From NCBI GenBank assembly GCA_026120185.1, contig JANUWF010002125.1, positions 124,001 through 188,000 on the forward strand: a stretch of DNA of 64,000 nucleotides, in the 5' to 3' direction. Below the pieces are notes generated by a model. The model was not told the origin of the DNA. It saw nothing but the letters and a program-made list of their open reading frames with translations, and did no database searches. Made by a program: the position numbers and the translations under genes. This DNA comes from Voacanga thouarsii. Lineage: Eukaryota > Streptophyta > Magnoliopsida > Gentianales > Apocynaceae. How positions within the stretch are numbered: position 1 is the stretch's first letter; each line of letters begins with the position of its first letter. This document shows positions 1-10,917 of the stretch, piece after piece.

Positions 1-77
1 CTAGTTATAAAGACCCCTTATCATTTAGACGGGGCGACATCTCCGGCCCTGGCGGGCCTAGGTAGTGGGGTGTTACA
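1..77 (+). mobile_element. 3' end of a long chromovirus-type LTR (S-LTR)
   Basis: The stretch ends GGGGTGTTACA at 67-77 and carries the block 'AAAGACCCCTTATC ... GACGACATC'-like sequence that also closes the S-LTR at 26283-30559 and, reversed, opens the one at 51371-54750. Most of the LTR lies left of the window. It sits directly against the RNase H end of copia-A, so it inserted into that element. The TSD cannot be tested because the other flank is missing. Confidence 0.8.
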
Positions 78-383
78 ATTCATGTGTGGTACTACTCCAA
101 GTTCTATGAGGAACTTCCAAAGCCACACACCTTCTTTAGAAGTTTCTAAAGTAGTAACGTATTCAACTTCCATGGTAGAATCAGTAATACAAAATTACTT
201 AATACTTTTCCATAAAATAGCTCCTCTAGACAAAGTGAAGACATATCCACTAGTGGATTTTTTTTTTATCTTTATCTGCCTGAAAGTCTGAGTCTATGTA
301 ATCAGTAGGAACCAAATCATCACACAATATACAAGCATATAATTTCTCGTTTTCTTGAGATATTTAAGTATATGCTTTACGGC
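78..383 (-). pseudogene. Copia-A RNase H domain relic
   Basis: Read on the minus strand, this matches the RNase H end of copia-C around 50215-50412; even the opposite-strand readings of both regions look alike. It is the C-terminal part of a Ty1/copia polyprotein, which removes the RNA strand during reverse transcription. It is cut off by the S-LTR end at 77, so the 3' LTR of copia-A is outside the window. Frame breaks make it non-functional. Confidence 0.7.
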
Positions 384-1345
384 TTACCAATGGGCTTCCT
401 CTAGGTTTGACTGATATCTACTACCCATGCCTACTACAAAGTAGATATCTAGTCTAGTATAAAGTATAGCATACATGAGACTTCCCACAGCTAAAGCATA
501 AGGGATCCTGCTCATTTTCTTCTTGTATTCCTGTGTTTGAGGACATTGCTTGAAATATAAGGATAATCCATGTCTATAAGGTATGATAGCCCCTTTACAT
601 TGACCTATGCTATCTTTGACTAAAATCTTGTTAATGTAAGCAGACTGGGATAAGCCTAACATTCTTTGCTTCCTATCTCTAAAAAGCTTAATGCCTAGAA
701 TGTAACTATTTTCTCCCATGTCTTTCATGCTAAATTGTTTAGATAGCCAAACCTTAACAGATGACAATATCCTTACATCATTTTCAATGAGTAGAATGTT
801 ATCCACATAAAGTACCAAGAAAATCACTTTGCCACTGTCAAATTTCCTATGCACACATGGTTTATCCACGTGTTGAATGAAACCATAAGCTTTCACAGTT
901 TCATCGAAATGTATGTTTTATACTCGTGACGCTTGCTTAGGTCCATAGATAGACTTTTTAAGCTTACAAATCATTTGTTCTTGACCTCTAGCAACAAAAC
1001 CTTCTAGCTGGAACATATAGATGTTTTCGCTAAGATAGCCATTTAAGAAGGTCATCTTAATATCCCTCTGCCATATCTCGTAGTCATAATAACATGCGAT
1101 GCCTAAGAGAATTCAGATAGAATTAAGCATGGCTACTGGTGAAGGTTTTCTCATAATCGATCCCTTCTTTCTGAGTATAACTTTTAGCAACTAACCTTGT
1201 TGTATAGGTTTCAATATTTCTATACGCACCTCTCTTCCTCTTTTATACCCACTTACACCCAATAGGTTTTTTTCCATCAGGCGTAGTGACAAGATCTCAG
1301 ACCTGATTGAGGTACGTGGACTTAATCTCTGCATTCATAACTAGC
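384..1345 (-). pseudogene. Copia-A reverse transcriptase relic
   Basis: This is the RT domain of a Ty1/copia Pol polyprotein. The longest open part (384-896, 170 aa) contains FLVLYVDNILLI, then WLSKQFSMKDMGE, YILGIK and RIPYALAVGSLMYA, all typical of copia RT. Upstream, at about 900-1290, fragments such as KPIGCKWV and RLVAKSYTQKEGIDYEKTF survive between stops. The catalytic YVDD box reads YVDN (codons at 798-809), so the second metal-binding aspartate is lost. Homologous to the RT of copia-C, where the box is intact. Confidence 0.85.
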
Positions 1346-1790
1346 TATCATTTGTCTACATCAACATCAATAATGGCATTCTCATATTTAGTAGAATCTT
1401 GTTCATAATGATCAGAGACTAGATCATAGATCTCTCTAGTCCACCTTTCTTGAACTCTTGTAATCCTCCGACTATGATGAGGCTCAGTTTGTATAGGAAC
1501 ATTCAATTGTGTTTCTCTTGGTTCCTCAATCGGTGTGTTAGAAGTACCTGAAGTTGAATCAATAACCAACTTCTCTTCTAACTTTATTCTGCTTGAACCT
1601 ATGGTGAAAGTAACTTATTCATCCTCTAAATATCTGGCATTAGTACTAACAAGTACTTTATGCTCTTGAGGATGATAGAAATATCCACCTCTAGTTCTTT
1701 TTGGATACCCAATGAAGTAGCATAACTCTGATCTTGATTCTAGCTTACTTTCGTTTGTCAACACATAAGCTGGACAACCCTATATCTTGA
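1346..1790 (-). pseudogene. Copia-A integrase-RT linker relic
   Basis: A 73-aa open segment (1348-1569) contains PHHSRRITRVQERW, resembling the 'RRSSRIRVAPERYG' linker of copia-C just before its RT. It occupies the expected low-complexity linker between integrase and RT. The region up to about 1790 has broken frames. Confidence 0.6.
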
Positions 1791-2480
1791 AATGGTTCAG
1801 ATTGGGCTTTCATCCAGTCCATATCTCATAGAGTGTCCTAGGTACTGATTTGGAAGGTACCAAGTTCAGAATATATACCGCAATTTCTAAGACATATTCC
1901 CTAAAAATAAATAAGAAGAGATACATGACTTATCATGCTTCTAACTATTTCTAACAAAATTCTTTTTCTTCTCTCAACTACTCTGTTGTTCTGGAGAGTC
2001 CTAGGTGCAATTAATTAAAATACTATACCGTGATGTACCAAGTAATCCTTAAACTCACTGAGAAGGTACTTTTCACCACGATCCGATCTCAAAGTTTTAA
2101 TTAGTTTACTTGTTTAAGACTCCACTTCAGCCTTAAAATCCTTCAATTTATAAAAAGAGTCAGACTTGCAACTCGTTAGATAAATATAACCAAAATGAGT
2201 GTGGTCATTTGTGGAAGTGATGAAGTGCTCATAGCCTCTTCTAGTTGGTGTAATTATCGGACCACAAACATCCATATGAACTAGTACTAGTATTTCCATA
2301 GTTCTATCTGCCTTTTTGGTAAAGGACATTTCAGTCATTTTACCTTTAAGATAAGATTTGCACTGAGGCCATTCTTCTGGTCTTAATTAACCTAAAGGCC
2401 CATCATGGATTAGCTTCTGAATCTGATTGGGATTTATATGTCACAATCTTATATGCCACAAATACGAGTCATTTGAAATG
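1791..2480 (-). pseudogene. Copia-A integrase relic
   Basis: Minus-strand reading gives LVHMDVCGPI, then GYEHFIT and the 'FK.EVES' block (2114-2338), followed beyond a stop by RSDRGEKYLLSEF and NRVVERRKR (about 1940-2090). These are the D, D and E regions of the DDE integrase core. Several stops and frame changes break it. It lies between the protease relic (about 2830) and the linker (1348-1569), the normal copia order PR-INT-RT-RH. Confidence 0.8.
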
Positions 2481-2819
2481 GCCTTTCTTTTTTTATTATT
2501 AGGTTCAGGTTGAATATTGTTTACTTGATTTTGAATGGGCTGTATATGAAAAAGTTCCCATACATGTTTCCTGAACAAATTATATTACCATCTCTACTAA
2601 TAGAAACACCAAAATGGAAAGAAATAGAAAATCATTGATTCATTAATTTTGAAACTGAAATCAAATTCTGTTTGAAACAAGAAACATATAAAATATCTTT
2701 TCAAACTAACTTCCTATTACAATAAAATATAAGTTCAAGATCTCCCACTACTTCAGCCCATATCCTTTCTCTATTGCCTACTTGAAGTCCATCATCACCC
2801 TTATTGAGTCTCCTTGTCC

Positions 2820-2900
2820 TTTTGAACCGCTGCAAAGAGTTACTGACATGGTCAGTGGTCTCAGAATCAACTATCTAGGGGGATGTTGATCCAACTATCA
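2820..2900 (-). pseudogene. Copia-A aspartic protease active-site relic
   Basis: The minus strand reads IVDSETTDHVSNS, matching the copia protease signature IVDSG.T.H. The active-site glycine after Asp-Ser is replaced by glutamate (codons at 2860-2868). The domain follows the zinc-knuckle region of Gag, as usual in copia Gag-Pol. Confidence 0.7.
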
Positions 2901-2939
2901 AAATAGACTTTAGATATAGAGCAATACCTAAAGTAGACT

Positions 2940-3695
2940 AGGCTAAGAAGTCCGGAGAATCTTTTCTCTGATACCCCTTCTTACCACACTTGAAACATTC
3001 ACTTTTAGGCCTCCCATTAGACTTAGCCTAAACTGATGCTATGGGCTAGGCCCTTGCATTATTCTTAACCTTCTTCTTCTTAAATTTCTTAGGCTTTGCC
3101 TTAATTCCAAAAGAAGAAGCAGAACAAGAGACCAAAGCCTTTGACATGGGGTTCATGATCTTCTCTACCACCTGGAGCTCTTTCATAAGCTCCGTGAGAC
3201 TCATATTCAACTTGTACATATTGTAGTTCAACTTGAACTAAGAATATGAGTCAAGCAGAGTTTTAAGAACCATGTCAAGTTAGCTCTCAGGATCTATCAT
3301 CGTGCCTAGGAACTCAGCCTCCTCGAAGTAAGCAAGCATCTTAAGCAGATACTCTCGAACCGATGCCCCCTCAACCATCCTAGTATTTATAATTGCCCTA
3401 AGAGCTTCCTACCTTACAGTCCGGCTCTTGTCAGCAAATATGGTCCATAATAACCAATCAATATCATACGCAGTGGTCATATGCTCATGCTTAGATTAGA
3501 GCCCTCTAGACATGGAAGCTAACATATACCATTTAGCCATCTTGTCGGCTTTCTTCCATACCTTCTTGGCTTGTCGCTTATGATCAGTGGATTCTTCTCT
3601 AATCTGAGGATAGGGGTACCTTTTCTAGTCTACATAATTTGAGCCTATCAACTTATTCACCTTGAGAATGGTTGAAAATAGTCTAAAACTAAACA
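2940..3695 (-). pseudogene. Copia-A Gag relic with decayed zinc knuckle
   Basis: The N-terminal motif NKLIGSNYVDW (about 3650-3690) corresponds to NKLTESNYLDW of copia-C Gag. It is followed by KWYMLASMS, RMVEGASV and a 61-aa open piece (3046-3231) with a basic KPKKFKKKK tract. The zinc knuckle at about 2950-3003 reads ECFKCGKKGYQRKDSPD: the first two cysteines remain but the His and last Cys are lost. Stops separate the pieces. Confidence 0.75.
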
Positions 3696-5446
3696 TTTAT
3701 GAAATATTGCGAAAAACATTCATTTAGTTTGCAAGAAATAAAAATGCACATTCTTTATATTATTCCTTTGATAATAGATAACTCTTAAAACCATTGTCAA
3801 TAATATAAATAGCTTGGCTCTTAGAAAAGCTAACAAAGCTTCGTAGGAAGATTAAAAGCATCCTAAGTTAAGTGTATAACCATCACGAATCAAAACTTTC
3901 TAAAATAGGTAATAGTCTAGAAAAAGTTCCACCGATAGGATGGCTAGTAATTCACACCACCTACGGGTAATCTAATGCGAAAACCTCCAATGTAGATTGG
4001 TCAATCCTAGCAAATACCCTAGGCTTTTAATTTTACTCTTCCATTAGTTCTAGATACTTATGGAAATCCATCTTATAGGGGGTCATGCTAAGAATGACAC
4101 GAGGAAATCCACTATCTTTAATGAGAGTTGTGATGGAAGCCATGGGATCATTGGAACCCCTCTCCCTTTAATCTTTTATTGAAAATAGAGTTTTAAACCC
4201 AAAAATATTTTCTATAATCTTATGGTTTCATTATGTTTAGTAAAAATTTAAAATTCAATATTATTCTCCATGTCAAGGATTAAATCCTTTGACAAAATAA
4301 ACAGTGAATTTATTTTACAATTCTGAGTTAATAACCTAGTAAAACTTTATTAAATAACCTTAAGTTCAATATTATTCTCTATGTCAAGGATTATATCCTT
4401 TAAGAGAATAAACCATGAAATATTTTATTTTTAAAGTATCTTAGATTAAAACATTTATCAAAACAAGACCTATCTAGTGAGACTCTAGTCTCACAAGAAC
4501 TCGTGCATTTGATTACAAAAATGAACTAAGAATGATACCAAAAGTAAACTTTTCACGCTCAAACTATTCATTTATTCCTAAGTGACCAAATAATGGATTA
4601 AACATCATCAATTAAAAATTAATGATCTTGTTTAATTCTAAGGTGGTTCCATCCTTTACTATTCATTTTCATGCAAATTATTCTTCCATAGATAAATAAA
4701 ACTATTGTCAAAAATTAATCTCATGCAATGGTTTCAAAACATGATTACATCAAGGAAAATTTGAGGAACAAAACTTCAGCAGCTACTCATATATTTCTTG
4801 GACAACTGGCCAAACTGTACCATATATTGCTCTGCATTTCGGACCCGTTTTGGCATTCTCGAGAGGACCCGGCGCTGGCTCTAGCTCCCTCACCCTGTGC
4901 CGGCTAAACTCTGGAGTTCGCCAATTTTGCCATCCCTAGAGGAGCCGGTGCTGAGTCTAACTCTTGCACCCAACACCAGCTGCACTCTGGAATTCGCCAG
5001 CTGCTAGAAAAAATCTAGCTTCTGCACAAAAAAATTCTGCACATTGCAGCCACCAAAATGCCAAAAATCTAACCACAAAACTACCTAGAACATTCCAATT
5101 TTACAACTACCTTTCACCCCTCTAAAACCAGTAATCACGTTCTTCCAGTCCCAAGCTTACAGATTATAAGAATAAAAAGAAACAAGAAAAACAGGCAGAA
5201 AGAATATGCCTTTGCAAGCGCCTATGCCTCAAACCATGTGACGTACACCGAATCTACTTAAAACCAGAAAAATAATGGGATAAATTAGAATACATGATAC
5301 TATGCCTCAACTGCAAGGCGTACATGAACTATAGAAATCAATGTATGAGGGATCACATGAAATCACAAAAGATTTATTTTTAATAGTAAATGAACCACCT
5401 TTTTAAGTTTTAACCCTAGTACATGCTCCTAGATGAAAACTGTGGT
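3696..5446 (-). mobile_element. Copia-A untranslated leader
   Basis: This is the gene-free stretch between the PBS and Gag of copia-A. It is AT-rich with no coding signal. It holds one copy of the paired GGCGCC module at 4865-4980. A nested insertion within it cannot be excluded. Confidence 0.5.
4865..4980. repeat. Paired GGCGCC-like palindrome module (2 units)
   Basis: There are two units of about 76 bp. Unit 1 has sites centred at 4873.5 (CCGGCGCTGG) and 4898.5 (CCTGTGCCGG). Unit 2 has sites centred at 4949.5 (CCGGTGCTGA) and 4974.5 (CCAACACCAG). Spacing is exactly 25 bp in both. Each unit ends in a CTCTGG-A-TTCGCC tail. The same dyad occurs in R1 and R2 elements. Confidence 0.7.
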
Positions 5447-5458
5447 TGTGATACCACT
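5446..5458 (-). other. Copia-A primer binding site (initiator tRNA-Met type)
   Basis: The minus strand reads AGTGGTATCACAACC directly after a sequence ending CTTCA. This is a decayed form of TGGTATCAGAGC, complementary to the 3' end of initiator tRNA-Met and usual for plant copia elements. It fixes the right side as the 5' LTR. Confidence 0.6.
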
Positions 5459-5981
5459 TGAAGAATCATGGAAAACATCAAAGAAAACGCAGCAAAAAAA
5501 TTTTTAGTTTTCTGAGCTATATATAGGAAAGAATAGTTATTTTTCCTTACTAGTCACGGATTAACTAATGTAAGGATGAGTTGCACTAGAACTTCTTGCA
5601 TTGGAAGGGGAGAAGGAAGAGTCTATTACTCAACAAGAATTCCTGCCAATCTTCTACTCCTACGCATCAAACATCTCCAAGATTCTTCTCTTCATCTTCT
5701 AGAGTATGACTCTACCTTACTCTTGGTGTTAGCTTAGTGAGAGCGTCTTCTTAGATAATAAAAAAAATCTCCAAGAGAGAAAGAAGAAAAGGACAAAAAC
5801 CAAAGAGAGAAGAGACGACACACTGAAAAAGAAAATACTTAAAAACTTGTTCATTTTTTTTCTTCACCTCTTATTTTTTGCCAGCTTAGGGCTTCCATAA
5901 ACCCAAATGGCCGAAAATCATCAAGCCCTAATAGGCTTAATGCTGTGCTCAAAAATCAATCCAAGACTGACCCAATCCTCT
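5459..5981 (-). repeat. Copia-A 5' LTR (right end truncated or interrupted)
   Basis: It lies immediately upstream (minus strand) of the PBS. No matching 3' LTR is visible because the element runs out of the window. Its outer end abuts the R1a LTR at 5982, so the true LTR start is not seen. No ORF. Confidence 0.5.
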
Positions 5982-6637
5982 TTATGCATAAATTTTAGGT
6001 GTATAAAAATCACCAAATTTAAATCCATCCCTTAGTCAAGTTTTAATTAAAATATTAATCTCAAAATACACATATGAGCAAGTATACTCACCGCAAGCAT
6101 AGTATAAGGAATTAACGAGTATCAATCCTCAAAGGAACAAGTACACACTAATCAATTTTCATTCATTGTTTAACTGACCTTAATAAATTGAGAAAATAAT
6201 AAAATAAAAAATAAAAATATATATATACTACTCAAGGATGTATGAATATGCAATTTAGAGAACTATCCGAGAAAACATGATAATGAACCAACTAGCAATT
6301 TTCTCAATTAATTATCATCCTGGCATCATGAAGGAATATAATTTAATCATTTCTCAAGTCATGAATCTACTTAGATAAATTCTACTTCTTTTCCCAATCT
6401 ATGGAATTGCTATCTTTTAATTAATATTAGCAGATTTCTCAATCAAACCAACATAACTGAAACATGCATTAAGCTCAATTCCTTATAAACATGAAATTAG
6501 CTAATAACCATTTGCTCGAGGTGAAATCAACTGGTCTTTTATTACTTTAGTCCCATAATCCAAACTTTGTTGCCCAAGTCCATTAAGATTTGACAAATAC
6601 GAAATCAATGCAATAAACTCCAAACAACATTTGCCTA
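5982..6637 (-). repeat. R1a LTR, first segment
   Basis: It starts ATGCATAAATTTTAG and shares long stretches (for example GAGCAAGTATACTCA, CATCATGAAGGAATAT) with the LTRs at 37744, 43898 and 57472. It is interrupted by R2 at 6638 and resumes at 11813. Orientation is taken from the PBS of the complete R1 copies. Confidence 0.75.
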
Positions 6638-7523
6638 TGATATGAATTCTTGTTGGCTTTTCTTGGTGTTATGAGTGTTTTAGTTGGCTAATTGTTCAGT
6701 TCAAACAATGGGACCCAAAATAGAGATTTTTCTTATGACAAAAAGAGAAAGTAACCTAACAACCTACACTCTTTCAAACCTCAAAGAACAAAGCCTTAAA
6801 GACCCTCAAGATGAGTAGAAAGTTCTACTATAATCTCACCCCAATATCCTTGAGGCAACAAAGGCAAACAAGAACAAATAGAATAGAGAAAATAGGCACC
6901 CAAATATTGGATTTCAAACTAACCTTAGAAGAACAAAGCAACTAAGACCCATTCAAAGAAAATAACATTAGATTATCCAAAAGATTTATAAACCCAATCA
7001 AAAGAATGACTAACCCTTAAGTTTGGTCTTGAACAAGATGAATAAGGAGGCTAGGGTCTCTCAAGATTCTTTCTCAAATTTGAATTAAAGTAAAGTGTAT
7101 TATGTTCTCAAATCACTAAAGGTGCTATTTATACCATCCTAACCCTAGCTAAGTAATCCCTGAGGTTTAATTACAGTTTAGGGTCATAATAAGTCTTTAC
7201 AAGCAATTAAAATTGAAGAAAACTGGAGAAAATATTAAAAATGCAAAGTAGTCATCGGCTGTCCAGGGTGGAATCAGCGCCAGTTTGGACATCACAGCCG
7301 GTGCTGGTTGTGTTCTGTCTTCAAGCCGGTCTTGTTGTGATTTGAAGCGGCTGCTGGGGCAAATTGGAGCCGGCGCCGGTTTCGCTGCTTGGAGCCAGCG
7401 CCGTCCTCTGGTGGTTTTCTCTTTGGTCGAGTTTTGTCTGTCTTTGTCGCCGGCCCTTGTCCTTGCATGGCTACACCTCCCCCTCCTTTATCTTGACCTC
7501 CATGATGAAGCAGAATCTCATCA
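6638..7523 (-). repeat. R2 3' LTR
   Basis: 886 bp, from TGATATGAATTC to TCTCATCA in plus orientation, matching 10918-11807 along its length. It is followed on the plus side by TCTCCCCTTTTTT, the complement of a polypurine tract. It contains paired GGCGCC sites at 7278-7400. Confidence 0.9.
7270..7405. repeat. Paired GGCGCC module in R2 3' LTR
   Basis: Sites centred at 7278.5 (CAGCGCCAG) and 7302.5 (CCGGTGCTGG) are 24 bp apart. Sites at 7374.5 (CCGGCGCCGG, perfect palindrome) and 7399.5 (CCAGCGCCG) are 25 bp apart. On the minus strand the module lies about 120-250 bp into the LTR, in the U3 region. Confidence 0.8.
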
Positions 7524-7540
7524 TCTCCCCTTTTTTAAAA
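7524..7540 (-). other. R2 polypurine tract
   Basis: The minus strand reads AAAAAAGGGGAGA immediately before the 3' LTR. This is the usual plus-strand primer site of LTR elements and confirms minus orientation. Confidence 0.8.
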
Positions 7541-7589
7541 AGGATTCATTTCCGAATCATTGCCATCATCTACATAGAATGCTTTCACC

Positions 7590-7830
7590 ATTGCCACATT
7601 CTTAGCTCCATTAAGGTTCATTCATTCACCTATAGGCAAAGGAATTAATTCAAAAGGAGTGAGGGGATTAAAACCATACATAATTTCAAAAAGAGAATAA
7701 AAAATGGTAGAGTGAAAAGCCCTTTTGCAAACAAACTCAAGATGTGTCCAGCATTCCTCCTAATTGGTCAAGTTCTCCATGATTATGGTCCGCAAGAATT
7801 AGGTAAGTGTTCGATTGACCACCTCTTTTG
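7590..7830 (-). pseudogene. R2 integrase C-terminal tail relic
   Basis: The minus strand gives EVVNRTLT, LEFVCKRAFHST, FEIMYGFNPLTPFELIPLP. These correspond to the end of the gypsy integrase core and the region after it (usual forms VVNRTL, EFAYN..VHST, PFE.VYG.NP.TPLDL.PLP). It is joined directly to the region that normally begins RT (EFEVVFPKE, about 7825-7880), so the RT, RNase H and integrase catalytic core are missing. Stops interrupt it. Confidence 0.8.
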
Positions 7831-8062
7831 GAAAAACAACTTCAAATTCTTGAGGAACAGCTACAATCTCATTAGGCAAAGACAATTAAAAATCATCAGT
7901 AGAAACATAAGAACCTTTGCATAAAAGAAGAATAACCAGTTCCTTAGCTTCTATAGCCTCCATGACCTCACTTTCTTTTGGAAAGAAATTCACTCTTCTT
8001 TTACCTCCCCTCTCTTGTCCTTGCTCACTCATACCAAACTCTTTTTCTTACCTCTCTTTTTT

Positions 8063-8500
8063 TCACCTCTCAATTTCTTGTTTTGGCTTAACATCCTGCG
8101 CACCCTTCTTCTGTTCTTGCTCCTTCAGAATTCTTTGATCTTTGTTCACCTCACTAAGGGCCATGGGGGTAAGGATAAACTTAGTTCCCTCCTTGAGTAG
8201 GGAATAAGTATTCTTCCTCCGATCATGCTTAATATGCCTATCGTATTGCCAATGACTCCCTAGGAGCAAGTGACTCGCTTGCATAGGTACCACATCACAT
8301 AGCACTTCATCCGCATACTTCCCCATCTCAAAAGACACCAAAGCTTGTTTGTTCACTCTCAATTCCCCACTATTATTCAGCCATTGCAATTTGTAGGGCT
8401 TGGGGTGCTTTATCCACTTCATGTCCAATTCTTTAACTAAGTTTGCACTAATCACGTTAGTACAACCCCACTATCCACAATGACACTACAATGGGTCTTG
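8063..8500 (-). pseudogene. R2 aspartic protease (gypsy type)
   Basis: This is a retropepsin-like domain of Ty3/gypsy elements, which cleaves the Gag-Pol polyprotein. The open part (8063-8455) reads HPKPYKLQWLNNSGE, then KYADEVLCDVVPMQASHLLLG, strongly typical of this family. Just upstream the active site VDSG is present (about 8478-8490), but one G appears to be missing before CTNVISA (near 8466), which shifts the frame. It follows Gag and is followed by a short linker and the integrase tail. Confidence 0.85.
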
Positions 8501-8529
8501 TTGATTAGACACCTAGTGTAGAAAATGTT

Positions 8530-10011
8530 CTCTCTTTATTGGTGATCTTGATCCTCAATGGCTTGTGAATTCATTGACCTTCTTGTGACTCCCACCAATG
8601 AGTATTCTTGACCAACAACTTCCCCTTCATCACTCTCCTCATCCCTTCTTCCCCCTAGGTCTCCTTGGTACCTTTTACCCTCTTCTTCCTCATCGATGAA
8701 GACCTTACCATAGGGGTTAGTATACATCGTTCTCTTGCTTAGACACTCATGGGAAATATGTCCATATCCAAGGCACTTAAAACATTTGATATCCCTATTC
8801 CTTTGTGGCCTCTCTATCGCTTTTTCCTTGTCCTTGTTCCATCATTCCCTAGGTTTCCAATCCTCTCTAGGCTTGTACAAGTCCCTTTGGAATGGCTTAA
8901 GGGCTTTATCCTTCTCAAATGGCAAGTTGCTAAAAATGTTGGGGTTTGAAAGTGATGGTCTAGTAATTTCCCTCCTCTTTAATTGCCTCTTAATCTTCAT
9001 AGCGGTATGTACCATAACCTCCAAACGATCATAGGGGTGCAATTCCACCAAATTGGCAATCTCTCTATTTAATCCTCCCAAAAACCTTACATTTGTTGCT
9101 CTAGGATCCTTATTGATTGGAGCTCTCATCAACATTACTTCCATTTCTTTATAGTAGTCTTCCATACTTTTATTCCCTTACTTGAGTGATTGGAGCTTTT
9201 GGTAGAGATCATTGCAGTAATGGTGTGGTAAAAACCTTGTCCTCATCATATCTTTCAACAAATTCCAACTAGCCACGGTTTCCACTCCCATTTATCTCAC
9301 TTGAGCGCTAACTTGCTCCCACCATACCAAAGCATACTCCAAAAATCCTAAGATAGCCAACCTCACTTTGGACCTCTCACTATAGGTATGGCTTTCTAGG
9401 AATATCTCCATTTTGCTCTCCCACTCAAAATATGCTTCGGGATCACTCTTGCTATAGAATGTGGACACTTTCAATTTAATATGGCTCAACTCCCTTTCCA
9501 CTTCATTTCCTTCTCTCTTTCCTCCTCTATTACCCCATCCTCTATGATGTTCCCCAAAGGCCTCAACTTGTTCCCCCTCATACCACTCATCAACTCCCTC
9601 AAACTCTCTTTCTAGCCCCCTTATATTGATCCCCCCATTCCTTTCTTGGGTCCTACCTCGTCCTCCTCTCAAGCCATGTTTTCCCCCTCTCATAGGAGCT
9701 TGTTAGAATCTCCCAATGGAGTGCTCATCCCATTTGTCCCTTTGTTGGGCATGTAACGAAGGGGTATGGGCATCGCCATCCCTCATCCTTAGACTAGGCA
9801 CTTCAAATCGCTCTTGGCCTCTCTTTTGTGCAACGGTAGAAGATTGTCCAAGATGATTTATCAACTCCCTTGTCATGTTTTAGAACTCACTCTGCATAGT
9901 CCTCATCATAGCTTGCAAGTTCTCACGCAATCCCCTGGCATCAATTTGTTCTTTTTGAGGTCTACTAGGTCCACTTGGGTTAGGCCTAGAGATCTCTTGA
10001 TCTTAGGCCAT
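8530..10011 (-). pseudogene. R2 Gag with zinc knuckle
   Basis: A Gag-like polyprotein starts at an ATG at 10011 and includes a Gly/Arg-rich stretch (9620-9690), the capsid-like block PEAYFEWESKMEIF and ALVWWEQV (9292-9480), then YYKEMEVMLMRA and VRFLGGLNREIA (8970-9165). A complete CCHC zinc knuckle, CFKCLGYGHISHEC, lies at about 8740-8790. An acidic segment follows (8536-8727). A handful of stops and frame changes break it into open pieces of 133, 107 and 63 aa. Domain order and motifs are those of plant chromovirus-like gypsy Gag. Confidence 0.85.
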
Positions 10012-10896
10012 GGTGATGGAATATTTGCTTACTTATACTAGCAACACAAAGAGATTAGAAAGAAAAAATGGATCCTCACTACACTTCCTTGCGTGTTGTC
10101 TCTCAAGGTTGATCACTTCACGCTCGTGTTTGCTCTCTTAGGCTCACCCTCTTGCCCTTTTTTTTTTTTTCAACACTCAAACCTTCTTGTTCAATCCCAA
10201 TTCTCCCCAATAGCTAAAATTTTAGTTCAACTTAGTGAATCACACAAATCAAAAGAATTTTCTAATTAGGGGGTCTTAGGAGAATTTCAACAAACACCTG
10301 TTGGGCACCTTAAGCAAACAAGTTTTAAGTCAAGAATTTCAAGAAAAAATGGATTCAATCAACATATGAACAAGCACTAGATGCACAAGAATCACTTCTA
10401 GGCAAGAAACAAACAAGAATTAGCAAGAACAAAGAAACAAAAACAAGTAGAACTAGGACGATGAAGAATAAGATGATCCCAAAGATGCAATAGAAAAATT
10501 GAGCTCCATGAACATGTAATTCAACAATACAGTGATATACTAAGTCCCAATATCCCAAGGAATGAAAATTAAGAATCAAATATCCCAACTATAGCCAAAA
10601 ATATTCTTATAGAACACTTATCAAACACATTGGATGCAAATCTCGTCACTTAAGAACAATCAGCATTTTCACCCATATTGAAGCTAAATTTCACCACAAT
10701 TACAAGATAAATTTATTCCCAAGGATTATAACAACATCAAGAAGCAATTTTTCAATAGAAAAATCAAGATATAACAAAAATTTCAAGACCTTTTGGGAGC
10801 AAGATTTTGCATGACGGGATTTCTCTGTTTTTCCCTTTTCTTCTTTGTAGTGCTCCATTTCTTATTTTCAAGCTTTGATGGGAATCAAAGCTTTCC
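10012..10896 (-). mobile_element. R2 leader, non-coding
   Basis: Gene-free stretch between PBS and Gag. A 77-aa open frame at 10355-10588 (minus) is hydrophobic and low complexity with no recognisable domain. Confidence 0.5.
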
Positions 10897-10912
10897 TTAC
10901 TCTAATACCAAA
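10897..10912 (-). other. R2 primer binding site (initiator tRNA-Met type)
   Basis: The minus strand reads TTGGTATTAGAGTAAG a few bases after the 5' LTR end. This is close to TTGGTATCAGAGC used by chromovirus-type gypsy elements. Confidence 0.75.
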
Positions 10913-10917
10913 CTCTT

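Noticed and set aside
7285..7648. Overlapping plus-strand ORFs in the R2 LTR, also at 11493-11847
   Set aside because: They lie within LTR U3 DNA opposite to the element's genes, overlap each other in two frames and differ between the two LTRs.
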